NCBI GenBank assembly: GCA_028768545.1
Contig: CP054838.1
Location: 1,171,501-1,235,500, forward strand
Reading direction: 5' to 3'
DNA length: 64,000 bases
Source: Desulfobacter sp.
GTDB lineage: Bacteria; Desulfobacterota; Desulfobacteria; Desulfobacterales; Desulfobacteraceae
This document shows positions 53,930 through 63,991 of this stretch, in pieces; position 1 is the stretch's first letter; every line of letters starts with the position of its first letter. The translations under genes were made by a program, and so were the position numbers. The notes beneath the pieces are model-generated. The model did not search any database, was not told where the DNA came from, and was given only the letters and a program-made list of their open reading frames with translations.

Positions 53930-55452
53930 GGGCGCATTCCTATTTTCCCGGTTTTAAAAAGGCCTGTCTTTTAGAGCAAAAAGAATGATATCCTCTGTTA
54001 CGCTGAAATGAACATAAATGGATTGTGCTAATGAAGAAAGCTGAAGATTGTAATACTGTTGATGAAGTCCTTGCATGCCTCAAAGAACTGGAAGAAGATC
54101 CAAATCGCTTGGTTCGTAACGCTAACGAATTAGAACAGATGGAGCAGGAAATCCTTGAGTATACAAATCGGATAAGCGCCTTTTTTTTAAAAAAAAGATC
54201 CAGGCCTCAGTAGATTCCTCTGAACAGGTCGACCAAGAAAAAGAATTGATGTCCAATTGGCCGGGACGGATGAAAAGCGAAGGGCTTGAGACCGTTTGGA
54301 TTCAGCTTTGTACAGATAGTTCGGTTGATATTCATGTTCGATACTATCGAAGGTCCTGTGACCGCCGAAAAGGAAAAAGATATAAAGGTGCATACGCTGG
54401 CTTAATCCTTCTTGGAATCCATGATCGCTGCTCGCCTGCTTTGGCTTCTATGGTGAGTTCTTGGTCAGCCTTATTAAGTTCTTTTGAAGAAGTCCGTCAA
54501 GTGCTTTGTGACCGTGGGATGACGTTGGGTATAAAGGTCATCCGTAAACTGACCTATCGGTACGCAGAGCGGGCTCGAGCCGAACAACAAGCGGGCCGAA
54601 TCCCATTAAATGATAGAGATTTACTTGAAGGGCGGCGAGTCGTTATCAGCACTGATGGTGGCCGCACTCGGCTCAGAGAGAAGAAAAGGGGACCAAAAAC
54701 CCAAAAGGATAGAACCCGATTTCGTGGGGCATGGCGAGAACCCAAGCTTTTGATCATTTATGTAGTGGACGCCCATGGAAAACAAGAAAAAAGCTTTTCA
54801 CCATTTATTGATGGCTGTTTCAATGGACCGGATGGTGTATTCCACTTGTTAAAGGGTTATTTGAACTCCCTTCATATTCAGAACTCAGACAAAATACTGT
54901 TTGTTGCAGATGGGGCACATTGGATTTGGAATCGAATCCCCGGACTGCTAAAAGCATTGGGTTTGGCTCCTGAGCGTGTGTATGAACTTCTCGATTTCTA
55001 CCATGCAGTTGAGCATCTGGGTACAGTAGCAGGCTTAAGGAAGACCTGGTCATCCAAGGAACGCAAACGCTGGGTATCGAAGCAGCGAGGTCTTCTGCTG
55101 AAGGGAAAGGCGATTGAGGTGGTACAGGCCGTCCAGAAGCTTTGTAGAGGCAGAAACAGTAAGGCTATCAAGACGGAACGGGATTATTTTGTGCGCAATG
55201 AACTGAGGCTTAATTTCTCAACTGTAAAAGCGTTGAACTTACCTATTGGCAGCGGTGCTATTGAAAGTTCGATTCGGAGAGTCGTGAATTTACGTCTTAA
55301 AGGTCCATGCATCTTTTGGTATCGGGAGAATGCAGAAAAAATGATTATGCTGCGATCATTTTATAAAGCAGGGCGTTGGAACTGCCTGAAGCAGATGGCA
55401 AACATGCACAATCCAGTGCCAGCGGTATAACCGGGAAAATGGGAATGCGCCC
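53930..55452 (+). mobile_element. ISKra4-family insertion sequence, 1523 bp, with 9-bp target duplication
   Basis: The ends are 24-base inverted repeats with one mismatch: GGGCGCATTCCTATTTTCCC and the following GGTT at the left, and the same with C for T when read inward from the right. CTATAACCT is duplicated at 53921-53929 and 55453-55461. The two overlapping transposase frames inside are intact, so the element may be mobile and the insertion recent. Confidence 0.9.
54031..55430 (+). CDS. ISKra4-family transposase, expressed by -1 frameshift
   Basis: The first frame (54031-54213) encodes 60 residues (DEVLACLKELEEDPNRLVRN) and reaches a T8-A8-G slippery stretch around 54181-54197 just before its TAG. 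A -1 shift there continues as KKKIQASVDSSEQVDQEKEL into the long frame ending at 55430. The long part has DIHVRYYRRSCDRRKGKRYK, VVISTDGGRTRLREKKRG, DKILFVADGAHWIW and the C-terminal LNLPIGSGAIESSIRRVVNL, typical of ISKra4 transposases with their catalytic acidic residues. The fused product would be about 466 residues. Confidence 0.85.
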
Positions 55453-56533
55453 CTATAACCTTGATCGGAAATTGGACAGGCCCGGGAAGATACAGGCCAT
55501 TATTGAATGGGGTATTAATGCTACCTCATTATTAACTGAGGATATATATAAAAAAGGAGTGACAAAAGTTGAGAAACCCAAACGAATTCAGAATTTGATA
55601 CTCAAAGATCTCAACATTGATTTGCCTAAAATGGGAAGATCTTTGGAAGAAAGGGTATGTATCCTACTTGATTTTTTGAGGAACCAAGAAAAGGAAGATA
55701 CCACATCATTATCAAAAGACGGTTTGTCAAAATTACTCTCCTTGCTCATTGAATTTAAGCCGGATTTGAATCAAGTTGTTAAGTTGGAATTTGAGATTCA
55801 AAATGAGGATGTCATGCATGCCGGGTTGCTAAATGACTATAATATCGGGCCAAGAGATTTATTGTATTTGATTCCAAAAAAGGATCTGATTGAATTTTGT
55901 AAAAAGAATCAAATAAATTCTCGTGGGAATCTTATTCGCAATATCATAAGCAGCTTTAGAAATATCCAGGACTTATACTTTGATAATTATGTTGAGATTG
56001 GATGCCGAGACCTTAATACCTTAAAAGACAGAGGGCTGGAAATAAGAGAAAGTGAACTCGGCCTGCTGTATGAAAAAGTTACAAAGGATATTCTTAAGAA
56101 GCTTGGGTTTAATGTTGATGAAGCATTAAAAAAGAAATTAAATACTGCCCGATCAAAGATGGATATCCTTATTAATATAGGGAATCAGGATGTTATCATT
56201 GTTGAATGTAAAACGATCAAAGACAAAGACTACAATAAATATACAGCAGTTTCCAGGCAATTAAAATCCTATGAAAGCAATTGTAAGAAAAATGGCTATC
56301 ATGTAAATCAGGTGGTTATTGTGGCCAGTGATTTTACTGAGGATTTTATCAGTGAATGTGAGTATGATTTGGACTTGAGCATTTCATTGATTTCATCTGT
56401 TGATTTGATAAAAATTTATGAAGGCTTGAAAGAGTCCAAGTACGACCAACTGCCGGTAAGGCTGTTGTTAAAAGACGGTGTGCTGAGCGGGGATAGAATT
56501 GTAAAGGCCTTGAATCGGTAAGATAAACCTTTG

Positions 56534-57400
56534 TTAATTTTCCCGGGTGTTCAACTGCCGGTAAAAGGCCTGCTCAATGGCCTTGACCTGGTTGAGACGG
56601 TCTTGGGTGAGAAAAATTTTAAACAGCGGATCAGTGGCGGTATAGTCTTGTTCAAGCAGCTTTTGTTCAAGAATGGAAAGCACCTGGATGGAGACATCGC
56701 AGGCAGGGTAGCCTTTGTCATCTAGGTGGATGTACTTGTCCTGGTGAATTTGGACAATATTATTGATGTCCACCAGCTTGACATTGCCGGCCGGCGTGAG
56801 AATCAGATTGCCCATCCCGGCAAGGTCCGGGATATAGCCGGTCTGGTCCATGAGGTTGCGGACCCTCCTGACAAAGGCGGCCATATTTTTAAAGGCCTTT
56901 TGGGCCCGGATATCTTTGGGCGTATCGTGGGCCATGGCAGAGAGCAGGGCCAGGACGTTTTCTCTGCCTGAAAGCCGCCAGGGGTCCAGAATCTCTCCGT
57001 CCACATATTCCTGAAGGCCGCAGAGCAGGATTTTTCCGGTATCATTCTGCCCGTAATCGGCAATGAACTCTTCGGATCTTGCAATGAATTTGGGCCCGAT
57101 ATATTCCACAAGGGTATTATACCGTTTGATCTCAAGGAAAATTTCCTCCTGGGTTTTAAACCGGTGTCTGAAGATCCTGAACATTTTTACGGGCCTGGCC
57201 CTTGGAAAGACACGGATGCCGTCCTGGACAACACCTGAGCTCTCTTTTTCCACATCAGAGGCCAACACCACCTCAAAAATATGGGATCTTAATCCGGACC
57301 TGTAAAATTTACGGAATACATACAGGTCTGAATTCCGGATAAAGTTGAGTTTTTTGACTTCGCTTCCGGATAAATGGGCCTGATTTCTGATGTCTTTCAT
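56534..57400 (-). CDS. Kinase-like (WaaP/RIO-type) phosphotransferase, atypical
   Basis: 288 residues. The order of motifs fits a small protein-kinase-like fold: a basic N-lobe (VFRKFYRSGLRSH), an EI helix (EEIFLEIKRYNTLVEYIG), a hinge-like LLCGLQEYVDGEI, and the catalytic loop plus metal site IPDLAGMGNLILTPAGNVKL followed by VDINN. The usual HxD is replaced by PDLAGMGN, with Asn and Asp placed as in LPS kinases (WaaP) and related enzymes. Substrate unknown. It is convergent with the split nuclease gene. Confidence 0.6.
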   Translation of the reverse strand: MKDIRNQAHLSGSEVKKLNFIRNSDLYVFRKFYRSGLRSHIFEVVLASDVEKESSGVVQDGIRVFPRARPVKMFRIFRHRFKTQEEIFLEIKRYNTLVEYIGPKFIARSEEFIADYGQNDTGKILLCGLQEYVDGEILDPWRLSGRENVLALLSAMAHDTPKDIRAQKAFKNMAAFVRRVRNLMDQTGYIPDLAGMGNLILTPAGNVKLVDINNIVQIHQDKYIHLDDKGYPACDVSIQVLSILEQKLLEQDYTATDPLFKIFLTQDRLNQVKAIEQAFYRQLNTREN

Positions 57401-57562
57401 GGCTTAGCTCTACCAGAGAATGCAAATTTCCTCCAGTTGTTCTTTAACGAATGTGACCGGGCCAAAAAAGAATAGGGTGAAAACCGCCCTGAAACCGGGT
57501 GGCAAAAGACGTCATTTGGGGGTATGATAAATTCAATTTCACCACAGGAGCAAAGGAGGATT

Positions 57563-57670
57563 ATGGAAAAGAGCGAAATCGCCCGGAACGTTGCTGGTTG
57601 TGCCATGGTTTTGAAATTTTTCTTCCGGGCAAAAGGGCCTGACCCTCTGGCTTGGCCCAGGGCGTCTTAA
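57563..57670 (+). CDS. Small open reading frame with a strong ribosome binding site before the glycosylase gene
   Basis: 35 residues (MEKSEIARNVAGCAMVLKFF, then FRAKGPDPLAWPRAS). AAAGGAGGA lies two bases before the ATG, the strongest site in the neighbourhood. The stop is one base from the ATG of the endonuclease V-like gene, which has only a weak site of its own. It could be a leader that drives coupled translation, or the remnant of a longer gene. No family is recognised. Confidence 0.4.
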   Translation: MEKSEIARNVAGCAMVLKFFFRAKGPDPLAWPRAS

Positions 57671-57671
57671 T

Positions 57672-58352
57672 ATGCGTATTTGGGATATTGATCCGGGATT
57701 TTTAAATGCCCCGAGCCTTTTGGGAGAACACCGGGAACTCCACGGCCTTTTTTCCATCCACATGAATCATAAAAAAGGCTACTCCCGGCACCCGGAGACC
57801 TTGAGGTGGAAAACCGCGCTCACAGGGCTGTTCCAGCGCCACGAAATTCTGGTCCGGGAGATGCAGCTGCGCGGGATGAATCATAAAAGCCCCCTGGAAA
57901 AACCTGGAGGAACCCTGGTCTGGCCGGAATCGTGGATTGATCTTCCCCATGTGCAGTTTGGCCTGCTCAGGGCCAAGTATGAGGGAAAGCCCCATGGCCG
58001 GATTCCCCTGCCGGATAACTGCCAAAATCTCTGGGCATTTCACAAATATTCGGTCATGGCCCGGGACCCTGGGCTCTATAAACAGATCGGGCCGGCGGTT
58101 GCCCGAAACAATATCAGGTTTGACGATCTTGCCCTGTTGGTCACAGGCCTGCTGAGACAGCCCCCTGCCGTGGGGCGGATGAGAAACGTGCTGGATCATA
58201 TGTGGGGATATGTCTCGGGATTCAGCCGGCTTTGGCCTGAAACTCTTGATTTGGCAGCTCAGTTCAAAGAAATTCAGGTGCTGAGCCTGGATTATGATAT
58301 TACCTATTTAATAGCGTCTACGGCATTGTCAGAGATAGGGGCCTGGATTTAA
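57672..58352 (+). CDS. Pyrimidine dimer DNA glycosylase / endonuclease V-like protein
   Basis: 226 residues. The N-terminal ~85 residues match the T4 endonuclease V pattern: IWDIDPGFLNAPSLLGEHRE, in which HRELHG aligns with the catalytic Glu23 region, then KGYSRHPETLRW and HEILVREMQLRGMNHKSPLE. The remaining ~140 residues are an extra helical domain. The T4 enzyme excises UV-induced pyrimidine dimers; activity here is inferred. A short reading frame with a strong ribosome binding site immediately precedes it. Confidence 0.7.
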   Translation: MRIWDIDPGFLNAPSLLGEHRELHGLFSIHMNHKKGYSRHPETLRWKTALTGLFQRHEILVREMQLRGMNHKSPLEKPGGTLVWPESWIDLPHVQFGLLRAKYEGKPHGRIPLPDNCQNLWAFHKYSVMARDPGLYKQIGPAVARNNIRFDDLALLVTGLLRQPPAVGRMRNVLDHMWGYVSGFSRLWPETLDLAAQFKEIQVLSLDYDITYLIASTALSEIGAWI

Positions 58353-58422
58353 TTTTGCCGGATTATCTCCCCCGGCCTGAACGGGACTGCCCAAACAGGG
58401 ATTTGAATTCTGCCTGCCTGCC

Positions 58423-58478
58423 TTGACAATTTCATTTTTGCTACAATTATTATTTGGAAACTATTATTTATAATTGTA
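58423..58478 (+). promoter_or_regulatory. htpG upstream region: TTGACA element and 9-base inverted repeat
   Basis: TTGACA at 58423-58428 could be a -35 box, though no ideal -10 follows at the best distance. TACAATTAT (58442-58450) and ATAATTGTA (58470-58478) form a perfect 9-base inverted repeat with a 19-base loop, 26 bases before the start codon. No sigma32-type CCCCAT -10 is seen. It may be an operator or a transcript hairpin. Confidence 0.45.
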
Positions 58479-58504
58479 AAAAAAATATAAAAACAGGAGT
58501 TACA

Positions 58505-60427
58505 ATGGGAGCAAAAAAGACACGTAAATTTAAAACCGAAGTCCAGCAGCTGCTGCACCTGATCATCCATTCCCTTTATTCAAACAAGGAAATTTTTGTG
58601 CGGGAGCTGATTTCAAACGCCTCTGATGCCATTGACAAGGCAAGGTTCAAGGAACAAACCGAACCTGATCTCTTTGCCGAAGATACTGATTTTCATATCC
58701 GTCTGTCCGCAGACAAAGAGGCCAAGACCTTTACCGTTTCAGACAACGGCATCGGCATGACTTTTGACGAGGTCAACGACAACATCGGTACAATTGCCCA
58801 GTCCGGCACGGCAGCCTTTATGGAAGCCTTGGAAAAATCTAAAAATGAGACAGGCCTTTCCCCTGAACTCATCGGCCAGTTTGGGGTGGGATTTTATTCC
58901 GCCTTTATCGTGGCGGACAAGGTCCGTCTGGATACACGGGCACCGGGAGAGGAAAAAGGCACACGCTGGGAATCTGACGGCCAGGGATCCTATACCCTGG
59001 AAGAGATTGAAAAACCGGGACGGGGTACTGAAATCACCCTGTTTCTCAAGGATCCTGAAGAGGGTGACCAGGATTTTACCGAAGAGTATACCATCCAGAA
59101 TATCGTGAAAAAGCATTCTGACTTTGTCACCTATCCTGTGATCATGAACCTGGAAAAGAGCGAGCCCATCCCTGAAAATGAAATCGTCAAGGACTCAGAG
59201 GGCAAACCCATTGGGGATACCTATAAAAAGGTCAGGTCCGATGAAACCCTTAACTCCATGAAAGCCATCTGGGCCAAGGCAAAAGACGAGGTCACAGAGG
59301 ATGAGCACAAGGAGTTTTACAAGCATATTTCCCACAATTGGGATGACCCCTGCGAGACCATTCACAAAAAATTTGAAGGGGTGACCGAGTATGATGTACT
59401 CATGTACCTGCCGGCCAAAGCCCCCATGGATCTGTTCCGTCCCGAGCGCAAACACGGGATGCAGCTTTACTGCAAACGGGTCTTTATCATGGACGACTGC
59501 AAGGAACTGCTGCCCGAGTACCTGGGATTTGTCCAGGGCATCGTGGACGCTCCGGACCTCAACCTTAACGTGAGCCGTGAAATTCTACAAGAAGACCGGC
59601 TGGTGAGAAACATCCGCAAAAACCTGACCAAGCAGATTTTTTCCACCCTGGAATCCATGGACAAGGAAAAATACGAAGAGTTCTACGGTGAATTCGGCCA
59701 GGCCCTGAAAGCAGGGATTCCGACGGACTTTGCCAACAAGGAACGTCTGGCCGCCCTGTTGCGGTACAAGACCACCAAGTCCGGCGAAGAGTATGTCACT
59801 TTGGATCAGTACATTGAGAACATGAAAGAGGATCAAAAAGAAATTTATTTTCTCACCGGAGAAAGCCTGACCTCCCTTGCCAACTCTCCTCTGCTCGAAG
59901 CCCTCAAGGCCAAGGATTACGAAGTGCTGCTCATGGTGGATCCCATTGATGAGTGGGTGACCCAGTCCTTGCCCGAGTACAAGGAAACCAAACTCAAGAG
60001 TGCTGAAAAAGGGGACCTGGATTTAGACAAGGTCGATGATGAAAAGAAAAATGAATATTCTGCCCTGCTCTCCTTTTTAAAAGGCAAGCTTGAAGCAAAG
60101 GTCAAGGATGTTGTGGTTTCCAACCGCCTCAAAGACTCTGTCTCCTGCCTTTCCGGCGATGACTGGGGCATGAGCGCCTATATGGAAAAGATCATGAAAG
60201 CCTCTGGCCAGCAGACCCCGGACCAGAAGCGGGTGATGGAGATCAATGTCAACCACCCGGTCATGGAAAAGATCAAGGCATTGTTCGAGTCTGATACCAC
60301 CAACCCCACACTTACGGATTATTCAGACCTGCTCTATGATATTGCCGTGATTTCAGAAGGTGGAAAACTGGACAACCCCGCCCGGTTCTCAGGACTTTTA
60401 GGGGATCTCATGGCCAAGGCCATATGA
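58505..60427 (+). CDS. htpG: Molecular chaperone HtpG (Hsp90)
   Basis: 640 residues from ATG 58505, with AGGAG five bases upstream. The GHKL ATP site is [45 protein letters not shown] and [17 protein letters not shown]. The middle domain has [20 protein letters not shown] with the catalytic Arg, and the C-terminal dimer domain ends MAKAI. It helps fold client proteins. The stop overlaps the rimO start (ATGA). Confidence 0.97.
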   Translation: MGAKKTRKFKTEVQQLLHLIIHSLYSNKEIFVRELISNASDAIDKARFKEQTEPDLFAEDTDFHIRLSADKEAKTFTVSDNGIGMTFDEVNDNIGTIAQSGTAAFMEALEKSKNETGLSPELIGQFGVGFYSAFIVADKVRLDTRAPGEEKGTRWESDGQGSYTLEEIEKPGRGTEITLFLKDPEEGDQDFTEEYTIQNIVKKHSDFVTYPVIMNLEKSEPIPENEIVKDSEGKPIGDTYKKVRSDETLNSMKAIWAKAKDEVTEDEHKEFYKHISHNWDDPCETIHKKFEGVTEYDVLMYLPAKAPMDLFRPERKHGMQLYCKRVFIMDDCKELLPEYLGFVQGIVDAPDLNLNVSREILQEDRLVRNIRKNLTKQIFSTLESMDKEKYEEFYGEFGQALKAGIPTDFANKERLAALLRYKTTKSGEEYVTLDQYIENMKEDQKEIYFLTGESLTSLANSPLLEALKAKDYEVLLMVDPIDEWVTQSLPEYKETKLKSAEKGDLDLDKVDDEKKNEYSALLSFLKGKLEAKVKDVVVSNRLKDSVSCLSGDDWGMSAYMEKIMKASGQQTPDQKRVMEINVNHPVMEKIKALFESDTTNPTLTDYSDLLYDIAVISEGGKLDNPARFSGLLGDLMAKAI

Positions 60428-61761
60428 TTGTTTATCTTGAAACCCTCGGCTGTTCACGCAATCAGGTGGACAGCGAGATCATGCTGGGCAAGCTTATTGC
60501 GGCCGGACACGAGACCACCTCGGATCCGGCCGCAGCCCAGGTGATTATTGTGAATACCTGCGGATTTATTTCAACCGCCTCTGATGAGGCGGTTGAAGTG
60601 ATTCTGGAGATGGGGGCGTATAAAAAGACCGGGGCCTGTGAACGCCTGATCGCCACCGGCTGCCTGGCCCAGCGGTACAAGGATGATCCGGATCTGGTCA
60701 ATAGCCTGCCCGAGGTGGATGCCTTTTTGGGCACGGCGGCCTGCGATCAGATCACGGCTGCTGTGGAAGGAAAAGACGCCACTCCCCTGGCCCTGTTTCC
60801 CGATCCCAACCTGAGAGGGTTCCAGGCTCCGGAAGATTCAAGGGCGCTTCTCTCCCAGGGCTTTGCCTATATTAAAGTCTCAGAAGGGTGCAACCGCCAC
60901 TGCACCTATTGTATTATTCCCTCCCTTCGGGGAAAACAGCGGTCCCGGCCGGTGGAAGATATTTGCGCCGAAGCCGTTGATTTGGTGTCAAAGGGGGTCA
61001 AAGAGATCATCCTGACTGCCGAGAACACCACGGATTACGGCCAGGACCTGGAAAACCGGGAAGTCGGATTTCATACGGTATTGGCACAGCTTTCAGCGGC
61101 GGTAAAAAGAGCGGATCCCCATGCCTGGATCCGGTTTTTATACACCCATCCGTCCACCTTGGATGAACGCATCATCAAGACCGTCCGCGACCATTCAAAT
61201 ATCTGTTCCTATTATGATGTGCCTGTCCAGCATGCAGCCTCGTCTGTGCTCCGGCGCATGGGACGACCCTATACCCGGGAAAATCTCATGGACCTGTTCA
61301 GGTCCATCAGGCTAAATGACCCGGATGCCAGCCTGAGAACCACCATCATCGTGGGATTCCCCGGGGAGACCGACCAGGAGTTTGAAATTTTGATGGATTT
61401 TATCAAAGAGGTGAAGTTTGATCATTTGGGGGTATTTACCTATTCAGACTCCCAGGATCTTTCATCCCACCTATTAAAGGATCATATTGACCCGGAGATT
61501 GCCGAACAGCGCCAGGATACCCTTATGGTGGCCCAGGCCAAGATTTCCGAGTCCTTGAACCAGCGCCATGTGGGGCAAACCTATCCTGTGCTGGTCGAGG
61601 AAAGCCCCGAACCCGGGGTCTATATCGGCAGAACCCAGTTCCAGGCCCCGGAGGTGGACGGGATGACATTTATTTATTCAGATGGCCTGGACATGGCCAC
61701 CCTTGTTCAGGTAAGAATAACAGATGCATTTGAATATGATATTGCCGGGGAGAGGGCATGA
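60424..61761 (+). CDS. rimO: Ribosomal protein S12 methylthiotransferase RimO
   Basis: 445 residues. The N-terminal UPF0004 domain supplies one cluster through Cys in [20 protein letters not shown] and ATGCLAQRY. The radical SAM cluster is [22 protein letters not shown]-terminal TRAM domain ends the protein. It adds a methylthio group to an Asp of S12. It overlaps htpG and the polyprenyl synthase by four bases each. Confidence 0.94.
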   Translation: MIVYLETLGCSRNQVDSEIMLGKLIAAGHETTSDPAAAQVIIVNTCGFISTASDEAVEVILEMGAYKKTGACERLIATGCLAQRYKDDPDLVNSLPEVDAFLGTAACDQITAAVEGKDATPLALFPDPNLRGFQAPEDSRALLSQGFAYIKVSEGCNRHCTYCIIPSLRGKQRSRPVEDICAEAVDLVSKGVKEIILTAENTTDYGQDLENREVGFHTVLAQLSAAVKRADPHAWIRFLYTHPSTLDERIIKTVRDHSNICSYYDVPVQHAASSVLRRMGRPYTRENLMDLFRSIRLNDPDASLRTTIIVGFPGETDQEFEILMDFIKEVKFDHLGVFTYSDSQDLSSHLLKDHIDPEIAEQRQDTLMVAQAKISESLNQRHVGQTYPVLVEESPEPGVYIGRTQFQAPEVDGMTFIYSDGLDMATLVQVRITDAFEYDIAGERA

Positions 61762-62741
61762 GTGTTGATATAAAATCAGAGATTCTACAGCTTGCAGCCC
61801 AGGACCTTGAACAGGTGGAAACAGCCCTTGAAAAGAACCTGGCCCCCAACCTTGATCTGGTCAAAACAATTGCCTCCCATCTGCTCTTTGCAGGCGGGAA
61901 AAGGCTCCGTCCCCTGCTCATGATCCATTCGGCAAGGCTTTGCGGGTATGAGACCGGATTTGAAATCTTGTTTTCCACCATTTTTGAATACCTCCATGCC
62001 GCCACCCTGCTCCACGACGATGTGGTGGACGGGGCAGACAAACGAAGGGGTAAAAAAGCGGCCCACACCCTTTGGGATGCTCCCAAGGTGGTGCTGACCG
62101 GGGATTTTCTCTTGGCCCAGGCCCTGGACATTGCCGCCCAGACCCAGTCTCCCCGAGTGATTTCCGTGATTGCCCATATCACCCAGGCCATGTCCCAGGG
62201 CGAGATTGTCCAGATGGAGAAAAAGGGGGATCCAAATCTTTTAGAACAAGAATACAACCAGATCATTGAGCGCAAAACAGCCGTGCTCATCCAGGGGGCC
62301 TGCCAGACCGGGGCCATTGTGGCCCAGGCCGCACCTGAAAAGGAGGCGGCCCTTAAAGCCTATGGATATCACATGGGCATGGCCTTTCAAATGGCAGATG
62401 ATCTCCTTGATTATACGGCCACGGCCGAGGACCTGGGGAAAAATCCCGGCGCGGATCTGCGGGAGGGCAAGCTGACCCTGCCCCTGATCTACAGCCTGGC
62501 AAAGGCAGAAGACCCGGATAGAGATTTCATCCTGGCCTGTCTGGCAGATACAGGGTTTGAACCTGGACAATTTAAGGGGCTTAAACAGCGGCTTGAAGAT
62601 CTTGGCGGGATTTCCTATACCCGGGACCAGGCCATTTTCCATGTGGAAAAAGCCAAGGCCGGTTTGGAGATGTTTGACTCGTCTCCGTCAAAGCAGCTGC
62701 TGACCCTGATTGCAGACTATTCCATCCAAAGAAAGGTGTGA
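61758..62741 (+). CDS. ispB: Polyprenyl diphosphate synthase (octaprenyl type)
   Basis: 327 residues. The two Asp-rich motifs are LLHDDVVDGADKRRGKKAAH and FQMADDLLDYTATAEDLGK, separated as in long-chain trans-prenyl transferases. GGKRLRPLLMIHSAR is also conserved. It makes the side chain of respiratory quinones, probably menaquinone in this type of organism; chain length is not readable from sequence. It overlaps rimO by four bases. Confidence 0.88.
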   Translation: MSVDIKSEILQLAAQDLEQVETALEKNLAPNLDLVKTIASHLLFAGGKRLRPLLMIHSARLCGYETGFEILFSTIFEYLHAATLLHDDVVDGADKRRGKKAAHTLWDAPKVVLTGDFLLAQALDIAAQTQSPRVISVIAHITQAMSQGEIVQMEKKGDPNLLEQEYNQIIERKTAVLIQGACQTGAIVAQAAPEKEAALKAYGYHMGMAFQMADDLLDYTATAEDLGKNPGADLREGKLTLPLIYSLAKAEDPDRDFILACLADTGFEPGQFKGLKQRLEDLGGISYTRDQAIFHVEKAKAGLEMFDSSPSKQLLTLIADYSIQRKV

Positions 62742-62743
62742 CC

Positions 62744-63991
62744 ATGAATTTTAAACGTTCAGCAGGCATATTTTCGGCCTGGCTGGTTCTTTTTATCTTG
62801 CCTTCAATGACCCTGGCAGGCCAGAGCGCCAAGGTCCTCACCCATGTGACCACAGGAGAGCAGACCATCGAGGGCCAGGATTTATCCGGAGCCAAAAAAA
62901 TGGCCGTGCGCAAGGCCCTGGAAGGGGCGGTTCAAAATGCCTTTGCCTCGTTGGTTTCCCGCCAGGTCTTTGCATCCAATCTTGAGTTTCTCTATGACAG
63001 GCTTTTGCCCGGAACCGAAGATTTTGTCATCATCTACAGGGTGTTGGACGGTATCCAGCGCAAGAATAATTACCTTGTGGGCGTGGAGTCCAAGATTGAT
63101 CTTGCCCGGGTGGAAAAATATCTTCAAAACGCCCGGATTCTAAAAAAAGGGGGCAATAATCCAGTGGTGCTCATGCTGGTGGCCGAACAGACCCCGGATA
63201 CCATTTTACCCCGGTATTGGTGGGGGAAGAATCCCCAGGCCTATACCTCCCTTGCAGAACCCGTGCTCAAGGCCCAGATGGGTGAGAACCGGATTTTGTT
63301 TGCCCATTCAGGTACGGATTATCCGGATCCCTCTTTTTATTCCATCCAGTTTTCCTCCATTTATGATACCCGGGCCGCCATGGATCTGGGTCAAGCCATG
63401 AAGGCGGACATGGTGGTTCTGGGCAAGGCCAAAGCCTTTGAATCCTTTAACCGGATGGGGGATGAAAAAGCCTTTGATGCCATGATTGATTTAAAGGTTT
63501 ATGATCTGGCATCCCAAACCCTGGTGGTCCAGACCGATGCCCAGGCCACTGCCACAAGCCAGACCCAAACCCAGGGTTCCACCCAGGCCCTGACAGAGGC
63601 GGCCCAGACTGCGGGCCAGGAGCTGGGCCAGAAGATCGAAGCCTTCTGGAGCCAGACCCTGAGAAAGGAAAATCGGTTTGACCTGGTTGTTGAGGGGAAT
63701 AATTTTCTGACCCGGTTTATTTCTTTGAAAAAAAGATTTCAGGATATCCGGGACATTGAAAATATGCAGCCCAAGGAAATCGGCACCTCCCACGCTGTTC
63801 TGGAAATCCTGTACAAGGGTAGCCCCAAGCAGTTTGCAGATGCGGTCCTTCTCAAAACCTTTGAGGGGTTCGGCCTTGAGATTGTCGAGGTTACCCCGGA
63901 CCAGGTGAAAATCAGGTTTGTTGAAAATCAGGCGGCCGTGGAGGTCCAGGAAACCGGGCCTGAAATGATTTTGGAAAAAACAAAAGAATAA
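62744..63991 (+). CDS. Exported protein, FlgT/LPP20-like N-terminus, function unknown
   Basis: 415 residues from ATG 62744, three bases after the preceding stop. A signal peptide (FSAWLVLFILPSMTLAG) is followed by EGQDLSGAKKMAVRKALEGA, the pattern of the FlgT or LPP20 N-terminal fold. A Gln/Thr-rich stretch (TATSQTQTQGSTQAL) lies near residue 270. The C-terminal part has SHAVLEILYKGSPKQFADAV. It may act in the cell envelope or near the flagellum, but no other flagellar gene is present. Confidence 0.65.
   Translation: MNFKRSAGIFSAWLVLFILPSMTLAGQSAKVLTHVTTGEQTIEGQDLSGAKKMAVRKALEGAVQNAFASLVSRQVFASNLEFLYDRLLPGTEDFVIIYRVLDGIQRKNNYLVGVESKIDLARVEKYLQNARILKKGGNNPVVLMLVAEQTPDTILPRYWWGKNPQAYTSLAEPVLKAQMGENRILFAHSGTDYPDPSFYSIQFSSIYDTRAAMDLGQAMKADMVVLGKAKAFESFNRMGDEKAFDAMIDLKVYDLASQTLVVQTDAQATATSQTQTQGSTQALTEAAQTAGQELGQKIEAFWSQTLRKENRFDLVVEGNNFLTRFISLKKRFQDIRDIENMQPKEIGTSHAVLEILYKGSPKQFADAVLLKTFEGFGLEIVEVTPDQVKIRFVENQAAVEVQETGPEMILEKTKE

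Larger units (their letters stand above)
53139..56521 (+). pseudogene. PD-(D/E)XK nuclease-like gene split by an ISKra4-type element
   Basis: Joining 53139-53929 to 55462-56521 (removing the element and one copy of the CTATAACCT duplication) restores one frame of 616 residues. ATG 53139 has GGAGG six bases upstream. The N-terminal ~270 residues are helical and charged and unfamiliar. Near residue 410 is a SAP-like stretch (NIGPRDLLYLIPKKDLIEFC). The last ~150 residues have a restriction-endonuclease-like core: LLYEKVTKDILKKLGF, SKMDILINI and VIIVECKTIKDKD, giving the E...D...ExK triad. The gene is AT-rich compared with its neighbours, which suggests transfer. A DNA-cleaving defence role is possible but not shown. 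Confidence 0.8.

Noticed and set aside
55376..56521. A complete 381-residue gene starting inside the IS end
   Set aside because: Its first ~29 residues come from the transposase 3' end and inverted repeat; the frame is the 3' part of the split nuclease-like gene.
63540..63605. Tandem repeat in the exported protein gene
   Set aside because: The Gln/Thr-rich stretch is low-complexity coding sequence without regular units.
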